From Symbiodinium natans (taxonomy: Eukaryota > Sar > Dinophyceae > Suessiales > Symbiodiniaceae): a stretch of DNA of 52,921 nt. The translations under genes were made by a program, and so were the position numbers. The notes beneath the pieces were generated by a model that worked only from the letters and a program-made list of their open reading frames with translations, was not told where the DNA came from and searched no databases. The DNA is taken from the NCBI GenBank assembly GCA_905221605.1, contig CAJNDS010000266.1:130001-182921 (forward strand), read 5' to 3'. This document shows, one piece after another, positions 1-12,200 of the stretch; positions within the stretch are counted from its first letter, which is position 1; the number at the start of each line of letters is the position of its first letter.

Positions 1-1226
1 ATCACGTACAATGCTCTCATCAATGCTTCTTGGGTGTGGTCCAAAGCCCTTAGATCCCAACCCTTGAAGCAGTAACCCAACCTGGACTCCCGCGCCCGTA
101 ATTGAAAAACCATATCTCGCAAACACCCTGAGCCTCCCTCCCGAGACACATTCCATCTCAGGCCTGTGCCCGGGGGGGAGCATGGGAGGAAGCCGTGGAC
201 CTGCTTTCGAAGATGAAGGACGGCTTGGGCAGTTTAGGGCTTAGGGTTGGCATGGTCGGCTGGTTTGGGTCCTCCAGGGCAAAAATGGTTTTTGGGGTTT
301 AGAGTTTTTGGAGGGCTTGGTTCATGGGTTAGGGCTTTCGGAGATGGAGATTTTACGTAGGAGCAAAAGGTATCAACCCGGAAATCGCTCAAGAAATTTT
401 GGGCAGTCTTTTCAGCAGACCTGCTCCACTGGCACAAAGCCCAGGATCAGGGCTTGGCCCCCCAGACGCGTACCTACAACTCGGCAATCAACGCGTGCCC
501 GGGCCTGCTTCTGGTTAGGGTTCTCGAACTGTTCACGTTGTTCATGCGCCTTTGGATGGCAACTGTTCTACGCAACTGACAGTTCGGTTGGACCAACCGG
601 TGGTGCTGTTGGAAGCCGCATCACCGCAATGGCAGCGCGCAGCTAATGTCAGGACCCTTAACCATCCTTTACCTATCTTTACCTCCTCTGCAAACCCTTT
701 TGGAGCGCATCAAGCCCTAAGGGTTGAAACCAAGGCCCTGGCAAGCCCCAATCCGCCAAAAGCCTCATGCCAAGCTTTGAGGTGCGACAAGGCTTTCCGT
801 GGCTACGAGACCTTACTGCCACTCTGATGTAAGCCGAGATCAGGGCTCATGTTAAGCCGTTAAGCTGGACTTCCCAAAAAATAGGGGCGCGAGGCCTGAC
901 AGTCGATAAACGCGCACTCCGGATTTGCTTCAACCCCGGTCACTCCAGGCATTTTCTGCCCACTGGTGCTCCCGCTGTTGCCAGAAAGGTTGGTTCGTAT
1001 TTTCAACAAGTAGGCCTCGTTGGCCTGCCATCCACCCTGATCGCAAGACACACTTCTAAGGCTGTTGGATGACATGTTCGAGCACCAGGTCGCACATGGA
1101 GAGAAACGTCGCTTGCGTCAGACACTTGCACCACAAGAGTCAGAGGGTCAGCGGCAGGCCAAGCCGAACGCAGTGACCTTCAACACCGCGATGAGCGCGT
1201 GCTTGAAAGGTGGAATGCAGACTGAG
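1..1226 (+). CDS. Pentatricopeptide repeat (PPR) protein, 3' part
   Basis: PPR proteins are helical-repeat RNA-binding proteins, usually acting on organelle transcripts. Four exons read in one phase: 1-24 (ITYNALIN), 162-228 (ACARGGAWEEAVDLLSKMKD), 416-502 (DLLHWHKAQD, then TRTYNSAINAC) and 1048-1226 (AKPNAVTFNTAMSACLKGG). The repeated TYNxxINAC / WExAxxLLxxM pattern is the two-helix PPR motif. Introns 1 and 2 start with GC rather than GT and end in CAG. Exon 4 includes a charged non-PPR stretch (codons from 1053). A possible last piece is at 1354-1371, where an ALLED reading meets a TGA. The gene enters from the left edge, so start, length and target are unknown. Middle repeats may be missing in the 503-1047 intron. 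Confidence 0.72.
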
Positions 1227-1794
1227 GCGCCAGCAAGCTGAGCGGCATGGATTGGCAGCATGTTGCCGGTTGTGCGTGCATGGGTTGCGGTGAGCCCTCA
1301 CGTTCCCCCCCATCGTGACATGTCTTTATGCTGAAGACCTCTGGCAGGCGCAGGCACTCCTCGAGGACTGACCCTCTCCGAGTCGCGCCCTCTCTTTCTC
1401 TTCGGCCGTCTGCACATCTCTGATAGTAGGCCTGGGAAGCAGATTCTTGAACCAACCACGTGGTCGCTGCCTGCTTTGCAGACCCACTCGTTAGACTGCG
1501 AGCAATCGGCAGTAAAGCACATGGGGTCTTGGGGCACCTTCTCCGGCTCAAGAGGCTTTAACTAGGAAATGGAAATGATGATCCATCATGGGTACTCTGC
1601 CGCGGGTCACACCACAAGTCAGTGCAAGATCTGTCGACACAGCTTAGCATCAGACAAGTTCCACACTCCGGTTGCCAAGACCTTGACGGCTCAAGATCCT
1701 GAATAGGCCTAAGCCCCTTAGCCGTAGCCTTCAGCCAGGCCTGAACGGTCTCAATATACCCCCCCCCTCCCACCCCCCAACAAACACTCCTCAG

Positions 1795-3026
1795 GGAAGA
1801 TGTGTTTGATTCGCTGCGCGCTCATGGCTTCGCCCAACTGAGGCTCCAGGCCCTTCAGATTGCAGAAATGCCTGCGTTGCTGACAGGCTGTTCTCAAGCC
1901 TATGTAGGGTATTGGGGTTTTGGGAGACACTTAAGGGCTAAATTGAGCCTTGTCTCGGCTGCATGTGCAGGGCAGGGCAAATCATGTCGAGCCGACCGGG
2001 CGGCGTCGAAGCTCGCGCATGCCCCAGAGAGCCTGAGAGGGCTCAGCACCTTTGATTCAAGGTTTCTTCGGGCTTCTTCGGTTTATTTTGGGCTGAACGG
2101 TTGAACCTATTCGTTTAGTCTATGCTGTCTGGTCGCACTGGCAACGATGTCCATAGAAGCCCTAAATCGCCTCATTAAATCCAACCTTGCCTGAACATTG
2201 AAATAACCCAACCCCTCACCGATCCTCATCTCTTGAACATTCGCTCGGCCCCCTATATTCCTTAACCCGCTTTCCACTGCTCCGCTGCAGAGTGGTCCCC
2301 ACCTCCCCGCACAGCTTCTGCCAGGTGTCGACTTGCCGGACGACCCGACGGAAGCGAGGGAGAAGTACATCAAGCTAAGGCGACGCACAATGTCAAGGTC
2401 TTTGATGTTAGTCGTAGGCTTAAGTGTTTCGTGTGCAGAAGGTGCCGATAGTTAGAAGCCTCCACGCCCTTTTTTAATGGAGACTCACATATTTGCACAA
2501 GCCCGAAGTGCCTTCAGGCTGCTGGTGCGGGAGACGTTCGAGAGCTTTCTAAGGAGCTTGAACTCCCAGCCTTTGCCTCGGCAGCCGAATCAAGTCCTTG
2601 AAGGCCTGGGTTGTGCAAGAAATGTCGGGAGGTTTGTAGCATGAGAGTCAGAGTTGTTCTAGAGATTCTAGAGTGTGGGAATCCAGGGTGTTTGGGTGTG
2701 ATGTTGCGTTGTTGGGGCTTCGTTGTTGGGCCCTTTTGAGGCCTCGACTTGCCAGCAGTGCGTAGATAGCTTACCTTGATGAGTCCAAACACAGTACTTG
2801 GACGAGCCTGGCCGAGGTCGCTGCGCTGGCTGGAGCAACAGCCGCTAGGCAGCAGCCGTCGTGGCCCGGTGTTTGTTTTTTTCATCATGGTTGTTCTCCC
2901 AGCACAAAATGGTATCTGACAGATGTATGTACTATGAGCCTCGAGAGCCAGGAGGGTCTGCTTGAAGAAAAGACATTTGGCAGCTGCACCAGGCCAACGC
3001 AGAAGCACAAACGCAAGGATACTTAA
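1795..3026 (+). CDS. Hypothetical protein, four exons, C-terminal part
   Basis: I do not recognise this gene. Four exons keep phase: 1795-1903 (EDVFDSLRAHGFAQLRLQ), 2291-2397 (LPGVDLPDDPTEAREKYIKL), 2502-2593 (KCLQAAGAGDVRELSKELEL) and about 2770-3026 (YLDESK, SLAEVAALAGATAARQQ, ending in a basic KHKRKDT tail before TAA at 3024). The first intron begins GTAGGG with G-rich sequence and ends C-rich before CTGCAG, the pattern seen elsewhere in the window. The AAGAGDVREL segment resembles the start of an ankyrin-type helix pair, but no full repeat is present. It may be the end of a longer gene; upstream exons between 1227 and 1794 were not found. Confidence 0.5.
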
Positions 3027-3398
3027 GACTTGATATTATACAAACTGAGATAAACAGTGCTGCAAATTTGGCCTCATTCTTTTCCAACTTGGCCCGTCTT
3101 TATTTTGAAGGTGCCTTGGCTGACGCATGTGCTGTTCTCCATGGTTTGCATGTAAAAGAGCTGCAATTCGAAGTGTGAAATGCATAGTGGAGCTGAAAAT
3201 GAAGATAAATCAAGACTCCTGAGAGTTTTCGGCATTTGCTCAGTCGGATGAGGCTCGTACATCCTAAGATTGCACGCGTTGAAAGATAACACAAAAAGCT
3301 CTGTGGATGTTATTTCCCAACATATAAGTTGCAAGTGAATTACAGACATGTAAACCCCGATGCCAGTGCGTGCAAGGTAGCAGTGACATCAATTCCGG
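3027..3398. other. Intergenic stretch, no supported feature
   Basis: About 370 bases between the stop of the four-exon gene and the next open frame. Only short antisense frames without splice or start support are visible. It is a reasonable place for a 3' untranslated region and the next gene's start, but no specific signal is seen. Confidence 0.4.
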
Positions 3399-3425
3399 GT
3401 GCACCAAGACTTGATATCTTGTCAG

Positions 3426-3914
3426 ATGGCCCGCCCACCTTTCCGGAAGCCCCAGCGCAAGGCCCGCGGGGCCAAGAGCAATCTTTCAACGTTCGCTGCT
3501 GGGGCTTTCTTTTTCCTCGGTGTCATCGCCGGCTGCTGGCAGCTTCCAGAGTCAGCAGAGATGTGCCAGCTCCCTGAATGTCCTGATCCGGAAGATCAGG
3601 ACGATGTGGGCCTTGCCGATGTCATGTGGAACAGGTCTGTCTTGTTGGTACGGAGTCTGCAAGATGCCGGAGTCTTTGATCCTTTGCTGGATGGTTACAC
3701 GCTCGGATGTGGCGGCGATGTAGCGTGCTCTCACGGGAATCTCAGGGGCCGCGCTTTTTGGCAGTACTGGCAGAATCGCCGCGCTTTACCTCTTTCATGC
3801 CTGAGCAGGGACAGTCTGCTGAAGGTTGTCGCGGCCCTGGTGGCAGCTTGGGCTTGTTGCTTCGTGGGTGAGCATTCTTGCTTGCCCAAAGCGGCCAGAA
3901 TTCGTGCCACCTGA
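3426..3914 (+). CDS. Small predicted membrane protein (signal anchor)
   Basis: Open frame with two possible starts, at 3399 and 3426. The second is preferred because it gives a basic N-terminus (MARPPFRKPQRKARGAK) directly before a hydrophobic segment, STFAAGAFFFLGVIAGCW, which fits an uncleaved type II signal anchor or signal peptide. An acidic region (PECPDPEDQDD) follows. A second hydrophobic stretch (LLKVVAALVAAWACCFVG) lies near the end, just before a GTGAGC donor-like site at 3868. A second open frame in another phase (to 4107, containing QAKLSTENKLLKKYCVWKG) overlaps the 3' end and could be a continuation after an unseen splice or a frameshift. Family unknown. Confidence 0.45.
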   Translation: MARPPFRKPQRKARGAKSNLSTFAAGAFFFLGVIAGCWQLPESAEMCQLPECPDPEDQDDVGLADVMWNRSVLLVRSLQDAGVFDPLLDGYTLGCGGDVACSHGNLRGRAFWQYWQNRRALPLSCLSRDSLLKVVAALVAAWACCFVGEHSCLPKAARIRAT

Positions 3915-4133
3915 CTCCGCCGCCCAGGCCAAATTGTCAACAGAGAACAAACTCCTCAAGAAGTATTGTGTTTGGAAAGGTTGTTTAACGGTTGCTTGGG
4001 CTTGGGTGATACCGGCATCATCCGATTCAGAACCTCCCCAACGTGCAGCCGTAAAGTTTGGAAGGCCTGGGGGCCGTTTCGCGTTGCAGACAAGCAAGAC
4101 AGCCTGATAGCAGACCTTGTGCCCCGCATCCCG

Positions 4134-4400
4134 GCTCCAGCCATGTGGGCAGATGCCGGAGGCTCTGGGGCCCTCTTTCACGACGGGGGTTGGCTGCAGG
4201 CCGTCCTTTGAGCGACTGCTTGTCTGAGATGACGCTTTCGGCTCGTGCCAGATCAGCCGGTGACGTCGCAAACCCGGCGAGCACGTGCAGTAGGACATCT
4301 GCACAGGTGATATGATGGTGTCGCCAGACGGTGGCGTGAAGGTGGTTGACTCGTGGGCCCAACCAACGGAGAACACTTGCAACGCAGCTACGTTGCCTCG
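4134..4400 (+). CDS. Possible small exons, unassigned
   Basis: Two short plus-strand readings follow acceptor-like sites: after CTCCAG at about 4140 (MWADAGGSGALFHDGGWLQ) and after GCACAG at 4306 (MMVSPDGGVKVVDSW). They could belong to the membrane-protein gene upstream or be the first exons of the large EF-hand/WD40 gene. I could not join them in phase. Confidence 0.25.
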
Positions 4401-4779
4401 TCGGGCCTTTCCGTTCGGTTGTTTGGGTACCGGGAGGAGTGGCAGTCAACCAACTTCTGCCCTCCACCCTGTGCTGGCAACACTTGCCCCAAAAATAGCA
4501 TAAAATAGCCATCTGTTTGGCACAGGCCTCCACTTCGAAGCTTGTGCTCCTGAACTTGATATGTCATGGCTGGCCTTTGACACTGGCGTGGGTTGGTTCT
4601 CGTGACTAGAACGATCTTGCGGGCGCGCGTCGGGCCTCTGACCTTTCGGCCTTCCCATCGCAAGTTTTGCAAAGCAGCTGTAACGCACATGTATTCGGCT
4701 TGGTGCAAATGGGCTGGCGTGGCTTTCAAAATGGGCGACATGTGCCGTGTTCCTCCACACGAAATATACAATATGTAGG

Positions 4780-5030
4780 CTGGTGTTTCGTGGGGTTCTA
4801 TTGGGTTCTAATCAGAAATCCTACATATTTGATTTCTGATTCGATTTCTTGGGGGAGGATGTTACAAGCCATTTTGGGATGCATACTTTTTGCAAATCGT
4901 TTCGCGAAGTTTTTACCAAACATTCGCAAACATAATTAATTCCAGGATTCACAATATTAGGTAGGTTTCAAATCTCATAAATGTACGTATATAAATATAC
5001 AATTTATGTATGCACAACAAGGATCCCCCA
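4780..5030. other. AT-rich intergenic stretch with an inverted repeat
   Basis: AT-rich spacer upstream of the first secure exon of the WD40 gene. It contains a perfect 11-bp inverted repeat, AATCAGAAATC at about 4809 and GATTTCTGATT at about 4830, separated by 10-11 bases, and further down a palindromic TATATAAATATA-like tract. No coding potential is seen. Confidence 0.4.
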
Positions 5031-5075
5031 CCCCGTGCAAGCTCTATGCTGATTCGGCATTGTGTTGAGCATCAG

Positions 5076-6233
5076 GTTCGAAGACCATGGTGAAAAGCTG
5101 AACTCGGGCGAATTCCTGCGAATCTTCTCCAGAGTACTGCTGGCAATGTTGGAGGTTTACGTGGTTTCGGGCTTGGGGTTTCGGGTAGATGGACAACGTC
5201 GGTCTTGCTCTGGGCAGGCAGTTGCATAAGGGACTGTTGGACATGAATCTTGACAGGTCTGCCCACGCCTGGACTCGACAGCCTTTCCCAAGTACGAAGA
5301 GCGAAAGCTCGTGAGCACCCTCAGCCTTGCAGACTGTGAGCCATCAGCTGATGTTCAGGGGGGTGGGGGGTGGGGGGTAGTGTGCTCTCGTATAGCGCAA
5401 CTTTATGCACAAAGCCGCCTATCGTTCAAGCAGGCGGTGCACCTCTCCGTGCTGAAGCTTTTCGAAGGCCACTCCCACACGCACAAGCCCCATGAGGTTT
5501 TTGGATGCCTGGGCATGGAAATTGGAGCCCTCAGCCTTTCTTGACTGCTACGACCACTTGTATGCCACAGCGGGTGCCTCGCAGCATTTGCAGCTCGATG
5601 CAGGGATGGATGTGGATCAATCCGGGGAAACATCGTGGATGGAGTTCGTCGAGTTCATCAGTGCCGGCAACCCAGTCCCTGGCGGCGTGTTGCTTATGGG
5701 GTTTTGAAGCTGTTTCAGGGTGCAATAAGTAGTCTCTTCGAGGTGATAAGTGATATGTCGGCTTGACGGGAATCTGGGGTTGAAGGTGCGAGGATTTGGG
5801 GCTCACGGGTTTGAGGGCTTCAGTGGTACTGTGGGCCAAGTCTGACAATGGGATGTCCCCGTTTCGCCGCTGATATCGTTATACACGGCACCATGAAGAC
5901 AACCCCTCCCCAAAGCCTCCGAGGCTGTGGCCGAGGAGCTTCGGCTAAAGGCTCAGGAGCTGACCCTTGGACCGCGTTTGGACCGAGGGTTGTGGGTTTA
6001 GGGTTCAGGGCTTTAGGGTGGGGGAGGGCCTTCTGGGAATTTGAGGCTTTAGCCTTCCCTGCCCCGCCTGGTCTTCCCAAACCTGCTTGTGGTGCAGGTC
6101 GGGTCAGATCTTCGAGTTCCATACGGCCTCACTTGCCGCGGGCTCGAGTTGAAGGTTCGATTGAGGATTTCGGTTTTGGCGCGTCGGTCGACGCCATGAA
6201 GCAAGATGCTGTGATGCTCAAATCTTTGGACTC
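5076..6233 (+). CDS. N-terminal EF-hand exons of the WD40 gene
   Basis: Six exons joined in phase. The fourth (5585-5660) encodes a canonical EF-hand calcium loop, DVDQSGETSWME, with D, D and S at positions 1, 3 and 5, G at 6 and E at 12, followed by the helix FVEFI. The first exon (5076-5154) carries a helix pattern NSGEFLRIFSRVLLAMLE, like the end of another degenerate EF-hand. The sixth (6117-6233) ends MKQDAVMLKSLD before a good GTAAGG donor. Calcium binding is expected from the loop, but the partner is unknown. Confidence 0.65.
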
Positions 6234-9200
6234 GTAAGGCGTACAGGTTGCATCCCAGATCAAGAGCCCTCACAAGAAGCTTCTTCCAAGCGGCAACATT
6301 CTTTACCTCCCTTGAGTCTTCAGTTTTAGGTTCTGCCACCCTACAAGCCGACCATCACGAAGCCACGAGCTCACCCATGGCTGGCTGCGGCACTCCTGAT
6401 GCTGCGCAATCACACCTGCTTGTCGAAATGTTGCATCGAAGTGTGCCCCTTCTTTTCTTGCTATCTTTTCAGCATCTCCAGGTGCCACTTCGACAAGGTG
6501 TATTTCTGGCTGGAGCCTTAGAGAGCCACTTCAAACGAAGCCGTCGAAGTCCTTCCGAGATCCTTCGAGCTTCAAAGGCCGAAGCATCCGATGGAAAGCG
6601 CCATTGTCTTCGAGGAGGGCCAGGCATTTGGTGCTATTTGGCGCTGTGACTGTAGACGTGTCGATGTAGACTCTGCGGACAGCCAGATCGCGGTGAGAAT
6701 GCTGCGAATGCATGGCGAGTGCTATGGGCACGTGTAGCACTCTTCTTCAGGCCCCGGACGGGGGGACCAGCGCCTGTGCCGCGTGTCGTTTTGCAGGCCA
6801 GCTTCTTCCTACACCGGCAGCAGACGATGCTTCGGCGCCGCAGTGGCCCCCTCAGAGCGGCTGAATTGAACAGGCTCCTTTGAGCGTTGGAGCCAAGGAG
6901 TGGATGGGCATCAGAGCGATCTCCTCGCGGCGGCCTTCCTCTCCACAGACAGGCTTCGGGGGCCGTTTCAGCAGAGCGCAGAGCTGTCATATGGTGGGCC
7001 CCACAAGTGAACTGTCCTTTCCAGCAAGATGGGATGCCCAGGGAAGATGCCAACGTCAACCTGGTTGTCACATCCGGCAACGACAAGACGCTGTGTTTCT
7101 GGGATGGGCCCTTAGCGCCCCGACACCCTCAACCAGCTTGAGCCGCATGAAAGCGCAGCCAAATATCTGCACCTGCCCAAGGATGCCAATGCTTTCAACC
7201 TGGTGAAGCGTTGGAGCCGCTCCCTCACTCCGCTATGCATGCATAGGTTTGGTTTAGGGTTTAAAGTGCTGAGGAGGGGGGGTCTTAGTCTTAAAGCTGT
7301 AGTTAAAGAGGGCCAAAGAAACAAGACATTTACGTACTGTCACTGTCGCCTTGGCTCTTGCGTGCAACTAAACACCTCTGACTCCACAAAGTTTCGTCAG
7401 TTTCGTCAGTTTCGTCCCCCAAGCGAAGGCCTCAAGGAGGTGGTGGGCGAACTCTGCTGGTGCGAAGAGATCAACGTCCCCTCGGCATGGCTTTGTAGCT
7501 TTGTCCTTTTTGCCTAGCTTTCGGCATTGAGATTCATCGACACACTAGTCTTATTGAATTCAAGATGCTGTCTTGAAGTGAGGCAGGCTGGACGAGTATG
7601 ATGTGTAGAGGCATGTTCGTGCCAGCAGACAGCACATCGCTGTGACAGGCCGAGCGCATGCTGCATGAACCCTGCGAAGATTTCAAAATTTTCGCCCGAA
7701 CACCGCCTAAACTCACTGTTCAACAATTACGTTTGGGGCTCTGCCCGTGCTCATGTTCAAACCTCCAGCTGAGGCTCTGTATGCAGCAGATCACTTCAGC
7801 CACCGCTTTTGGGGCTGGCACATCCGAGATGAGCTGGAAGTGAAGACGTGGCCAAGCCCGACATTGGGGGATTCAAAGGTCGGTGGGATGTTGAGGGCTG
7901 CCAGGGCCTGGCAGAGTTTAGCGACTGTAGGGCACTGTAGGGGGTCGTTGAGGAGTTCCTCCGGTTTGTTTGCTCCTTGGTCGTGACTTCCCGCACTCGC
8001 TCTGTTTGAGAGCTGAGGACCGGATCAGGAGGCATGAAGCCCGACAAAAGCTTGGAGCATACGCCTGAGATTCTGGGCTTCGGATTCGCCCAAAAACGCC
8101 GCTAAAAGCCCTCAGTTGCTGGGTTTCAAGAGCTTCGCTTATTGCCAGAAGTGCAACACAAATCTGTACAGAGGTTTAGCTAACATCGGGTTAGTTCTGT
8201 GTTGCCGCCGTTAGGCCACATCAGCCACAGCCACTGGGCCAGCTTCAGCGTGAGACCTCCGATGGACTTAGACGCCCAAAAGATCATATGGGGCACCAAG
8301 CTCCCTCAATCCTCAACCCTGAACCAACAGTTCGAAACCCTGTAAGCCAAGAATGCCAAAACCATGCCGGCTTTTCCATCCCAATCCTGGAATTACCATC
8401 CGTAAGAGCCCTTAAGTCTCGATAAGTCCTAGCTTCGTTAAGCTCTACGCCGCCTGCATTAGGAAGCCTCTGAGGTTCAAGAACGGGCACACCAAAGCCA
8501 TCCAGGCACCGCCTTCAAATTAGCATAATCGGTTGCTGCGGGTAGCCAGTAGGGGCTGGCTCTGCGGTACCTCTGCAAAACATCCTCAATATCATCTTAC
8601 ACGACGTGTCATGAACACATTTCCTGACTCTTGTTTGGCCTGTCCCGAGTCCTGACCTCCTCGCTGCTGTTTCACGATCTTGCCTCCCTTTTCCCCGACC
8701 ACCGCCTCGTTGTTTCCGACTTGTGGTGGCTGGCTCTTCCTTCACCCCAGTAGGAGGCACGGCAGGACACTCTTCCTGGAACAGCCCTATCTTGGTGAGG
8801 CGATGAAGTGGCTGGAGCCACTCCAGTCTCATCCTTGGACCAGTTTGGGATTCATTTCCGTACTGAAGTCGAACTATCGATTTGCTCACATTGCATTCTG
8901 CCGCAAGTGCCGCTTCCTCATGTCTTAAGCAAAATGCACCGATCAAGGTGCTTGGCCACAGCTTCGCTGGATACCACCGTCCAGATCTTTGACACCGTTC
9001 AGCCGGGTCCTGGAATCACATGCGGGGTACTACGGGTGCTTCGTGGTGTTTCCGATCTCTGCCGGTTGGTAGCCACCACCCCGTTCTCTCAGATTCAGCG
9101 CCTTGAAACGCTGAAACAAGGCAGGCGCGGTCACACGTTCTACAAGGCCATACGAAAGGTCGAGGCCCTGGCGATGTGCGGCACGGCTTATTGATATTAA

Positions 9201-12200
9201 TTGACGCGCGTCTACTACCAGTCGGACCCATAAACCTGTAGCTGTTGTGAAAAACGATAAATAAGCCCAGTGCTGTCAGGCGATAAGGGGTCATTTTCGG
9301 TGGCGGTTGCTCGGCTCAAGATTAGATGTTGCGGCCCTGTGCCTCAAAGCGGTTTCAAAAGCTTGCAAGCCCATCAGTCTTGTCCAGCTCAACGCACTGT
9401 AGATTCTTTTTCTTGTCAAAACCATGGAGACCCTTGAATCCTGAGTTGGGGCGTACACCCTAAAGCCCACAACCCCAAGCACTTGCCAGCAAAATACCAA
9501 CTGTCGCCTTCAACTTCAAGCAACTCGGCTGTGCCATGGCCTCCCCACAGCGCTTGTGGGGTCCTGTGCGGGCGTGGCTCGGCTGCAGGAGCCTTTTTTT
9601 GAGAGGTGCTGTTTCCGCGCCCAGGGCTTCAGTGTGGGGTTGACAGGCTATTCTTGCCACTGAAGCCCTGAAAAGCCCACCTGTTGAATCTAGCGCAGGT
9701 GGCACACGAGGTTGGCCAGAAGCCTTGCGGCCGCCCGCCAGCCATGTCCGATTTCATCGATGCCCCTTGCTGGTGAAAGGCTAAAGGGGTTTTTCATGTT
9801 GGCGCATCCTCCGAGTCAGCACTACGACCATCTGCTCAGATACAACCTCTAAGGAGCTTGCGTGGGTCGCGGAGATGGTTTGCGGAGACACCGACCCCGC
9901 CGCCTGAAGACAGCAACTAGGATGAGTATGCTACAGGGATCTCATCTTAAGCAGCATGCTGTAGAAAGAGAGGCTCCTACAGCTCAGGAAGCTCAGATAC
10001 GCATCGGATGGGATATGTCGGTCTTGAAAAGTGAGGGTTCGAGGGCTTTGCAGGCCAACGTCAAATGCATCCATCCAAGGAGAAGGTACCTCAGCAAAGT
10101 CTGATGGGTCAAACAAGGATGGCTGCTGTCGCCTGCCGTTGGGGCTGAACACAATAGACTGGACCGATGCAGGAGAAGACTCCTTCTGACACAAGAGATC
10201 CAGATGAACACCAGGACCCCATACAGCGTGGCTGCAACTTGCGATTGGGGGGGGGGGGGGGGGGGGAGCTTTGTTTTCTTTAGGGTTAAAATGGTCCTGG
10301 CATTGAATTCAAGTGTTTGGTCTCCGGCCACCTCAAGCCGAAAGCCTCCTGGACTGATCAAATACACCCTCCAGGGACGGAAGAGTGGCAGCAAGAGCAA
10401 CGCGGAGGTCATGGAGTACAAAGCGCCGTGTCCGCAGCTTTGCTAACGAATGCTGGGACGCTAGCTTGCGCCGGTCAGACTGTGAATCAGCCTAAGACGG
10501 CCAGAGCCAGAGGTCTGCATCACTTCGGGGGACTTCTTTGACGTTTCTACACTGCCACTGCGACTTGTCGTCCATCGCAGCGCGCTTTGGTTCGAGCCTT
10601 GTCCGCGTTGCCACTTTTTCCTGCAGCTGCGCTTGTGCTTTAGGTACGAGGCAGTGGGCATTCTTTTTAACGATGCCGGGATCCAGCTAAGATGAATTTT
10701 ATGTTTCCGCAGCTGAACCTGAAGTGGGCGGCGTTCGCCGACGGCGCGCAGCAGGCGGCCCTTGTGTGTGCTTATCGGGTCTGGTTTTGTTGCCTTCAAA
10801 TGAATTTCTTATACCCTGTGCAGTCGGAGTGGCGAGGGCTGAAGAGTAACAATTAGTCTTTTTGTGCCAGGCACGCGATCGAGTAATTGGCTGTCAAGGC
10901 CACATTGTTGACGGCTTTGTTCCCATCTCGTCCTGCCTCGCACATCACGCACCATCCAATCGCCCAAGCATGAACAAACCAACTCGGGTTGTACCAAACT
11001 GGTTGTTTTAGGGTCTTGCAGTCCTTTAGAGCAGCCCTGGAGACCTGCAGAGGCGGTGCATTGTGTCCACGACCTTCTGGGGAAGGAGCAGTTTGACGAG
11101 CTCGAAGGCTTGGTGACGCCCGGCCTTCTCCAGGCGAGGGCTTTTGAAACCACAAGAGCCGCAGAGTTCGCGTTCAACAGCTTCTTTCAAGGACCCAAGG
11201 TCCGAGAGGGTCCTGAGGCATTCCTGAGGCAGGGCAGTAGGTCTAGCAGCTCTGCCATGTCAATAGCCGAAAGAAACTTTTGCCTCAACCCAGGGAAGAA
11301 GCAAGAACGGAAACAAGAACTTGTTTTGACCGTAGTGCTGTCAGCTGTGTGTGGTTCGGGTCTGGTTTCTTAAGAATGGGCAAGCGAGCTTCTCCATAAA
11401 GTATGCCGAGCTTGTTTGTATTTCTTTCTAAAGTTGGAACCATGGGCTCTTGCGTAAGTACGCGTAGGACATGTGGCAACCTGGTCTTTGAGACTGAAGC
11501 GATTCCGTCAGGATGCTGTTAAGCCTCAATTTTTTGGGGGTCTGTTCTCTGTAGAACTTCTTCGCTCTGCAATGTGTTCTTTTTTGTGGTTTTGGTTATA
11601 GCTCTTCTCTTTCTCTCCTTTGTGTTGAAATCCAAAACAACGTGGGCTCTGAGTCCTGCAAAGCAGGAACTTCGAGACAAGGACCGCCACGGCACCGAGA
11701 AGGAGGACTGGGCGGAGCCGCCCAGGCAGCGTAGGGTTTGGGGTTTAGGGTGTAGGGCAGCCCTCAAAACCCGATAAACCCTCAACCCGATAAATCCTAA
11801 GCCGAATGTCGGAGAAGCTACAGTTCAACTCTCAGGGCTGCGTGTTTGGGTGGGTGCCAGCAACACATGACGCAAAGCGCTGCCTGCAAGGTTGGAGTCT
11901 GTGGATGTGATGGCGCTTTTGCAGTCCCGCTCATTGCAAGCTCTTTGGCAATGTCGGGTTGCACGTAAATATTTCGAAGGTTTAGGTGCGCGAGGTTCGA
12001 AGAGGATTTGGGGAAGAGTTCGGCCGGCCATGTGAAGAGTAGGGGCGTGATGCTTTCAAGGTTGTTGAACTGACTCCATGTCCAAGGTGCAGGGACGGGA
12101 TGTTTTTTGGCTTCTCTGCACTGTCCTCGGGAGTGAAAAGAGCTGCTTTACGAAGTGCTTACTGGGGGCAAGACCCCGAAAGGAGGTTTTGGTTAGGGTT

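Noticed and set aside
2777-2800. Good minus-strand donor (CATCAAG followed by GTAAGC)
   Set aside because: The plus strand carries a phase-consistent exon here with a stop codon in a sensible place.
3795-4533. Minus-strand frames of 195 and 168 codons
   Set aside because: They overlap each other in different phases and antisense to a better plus-strand membrane-protein exon; composition is not protein-like.
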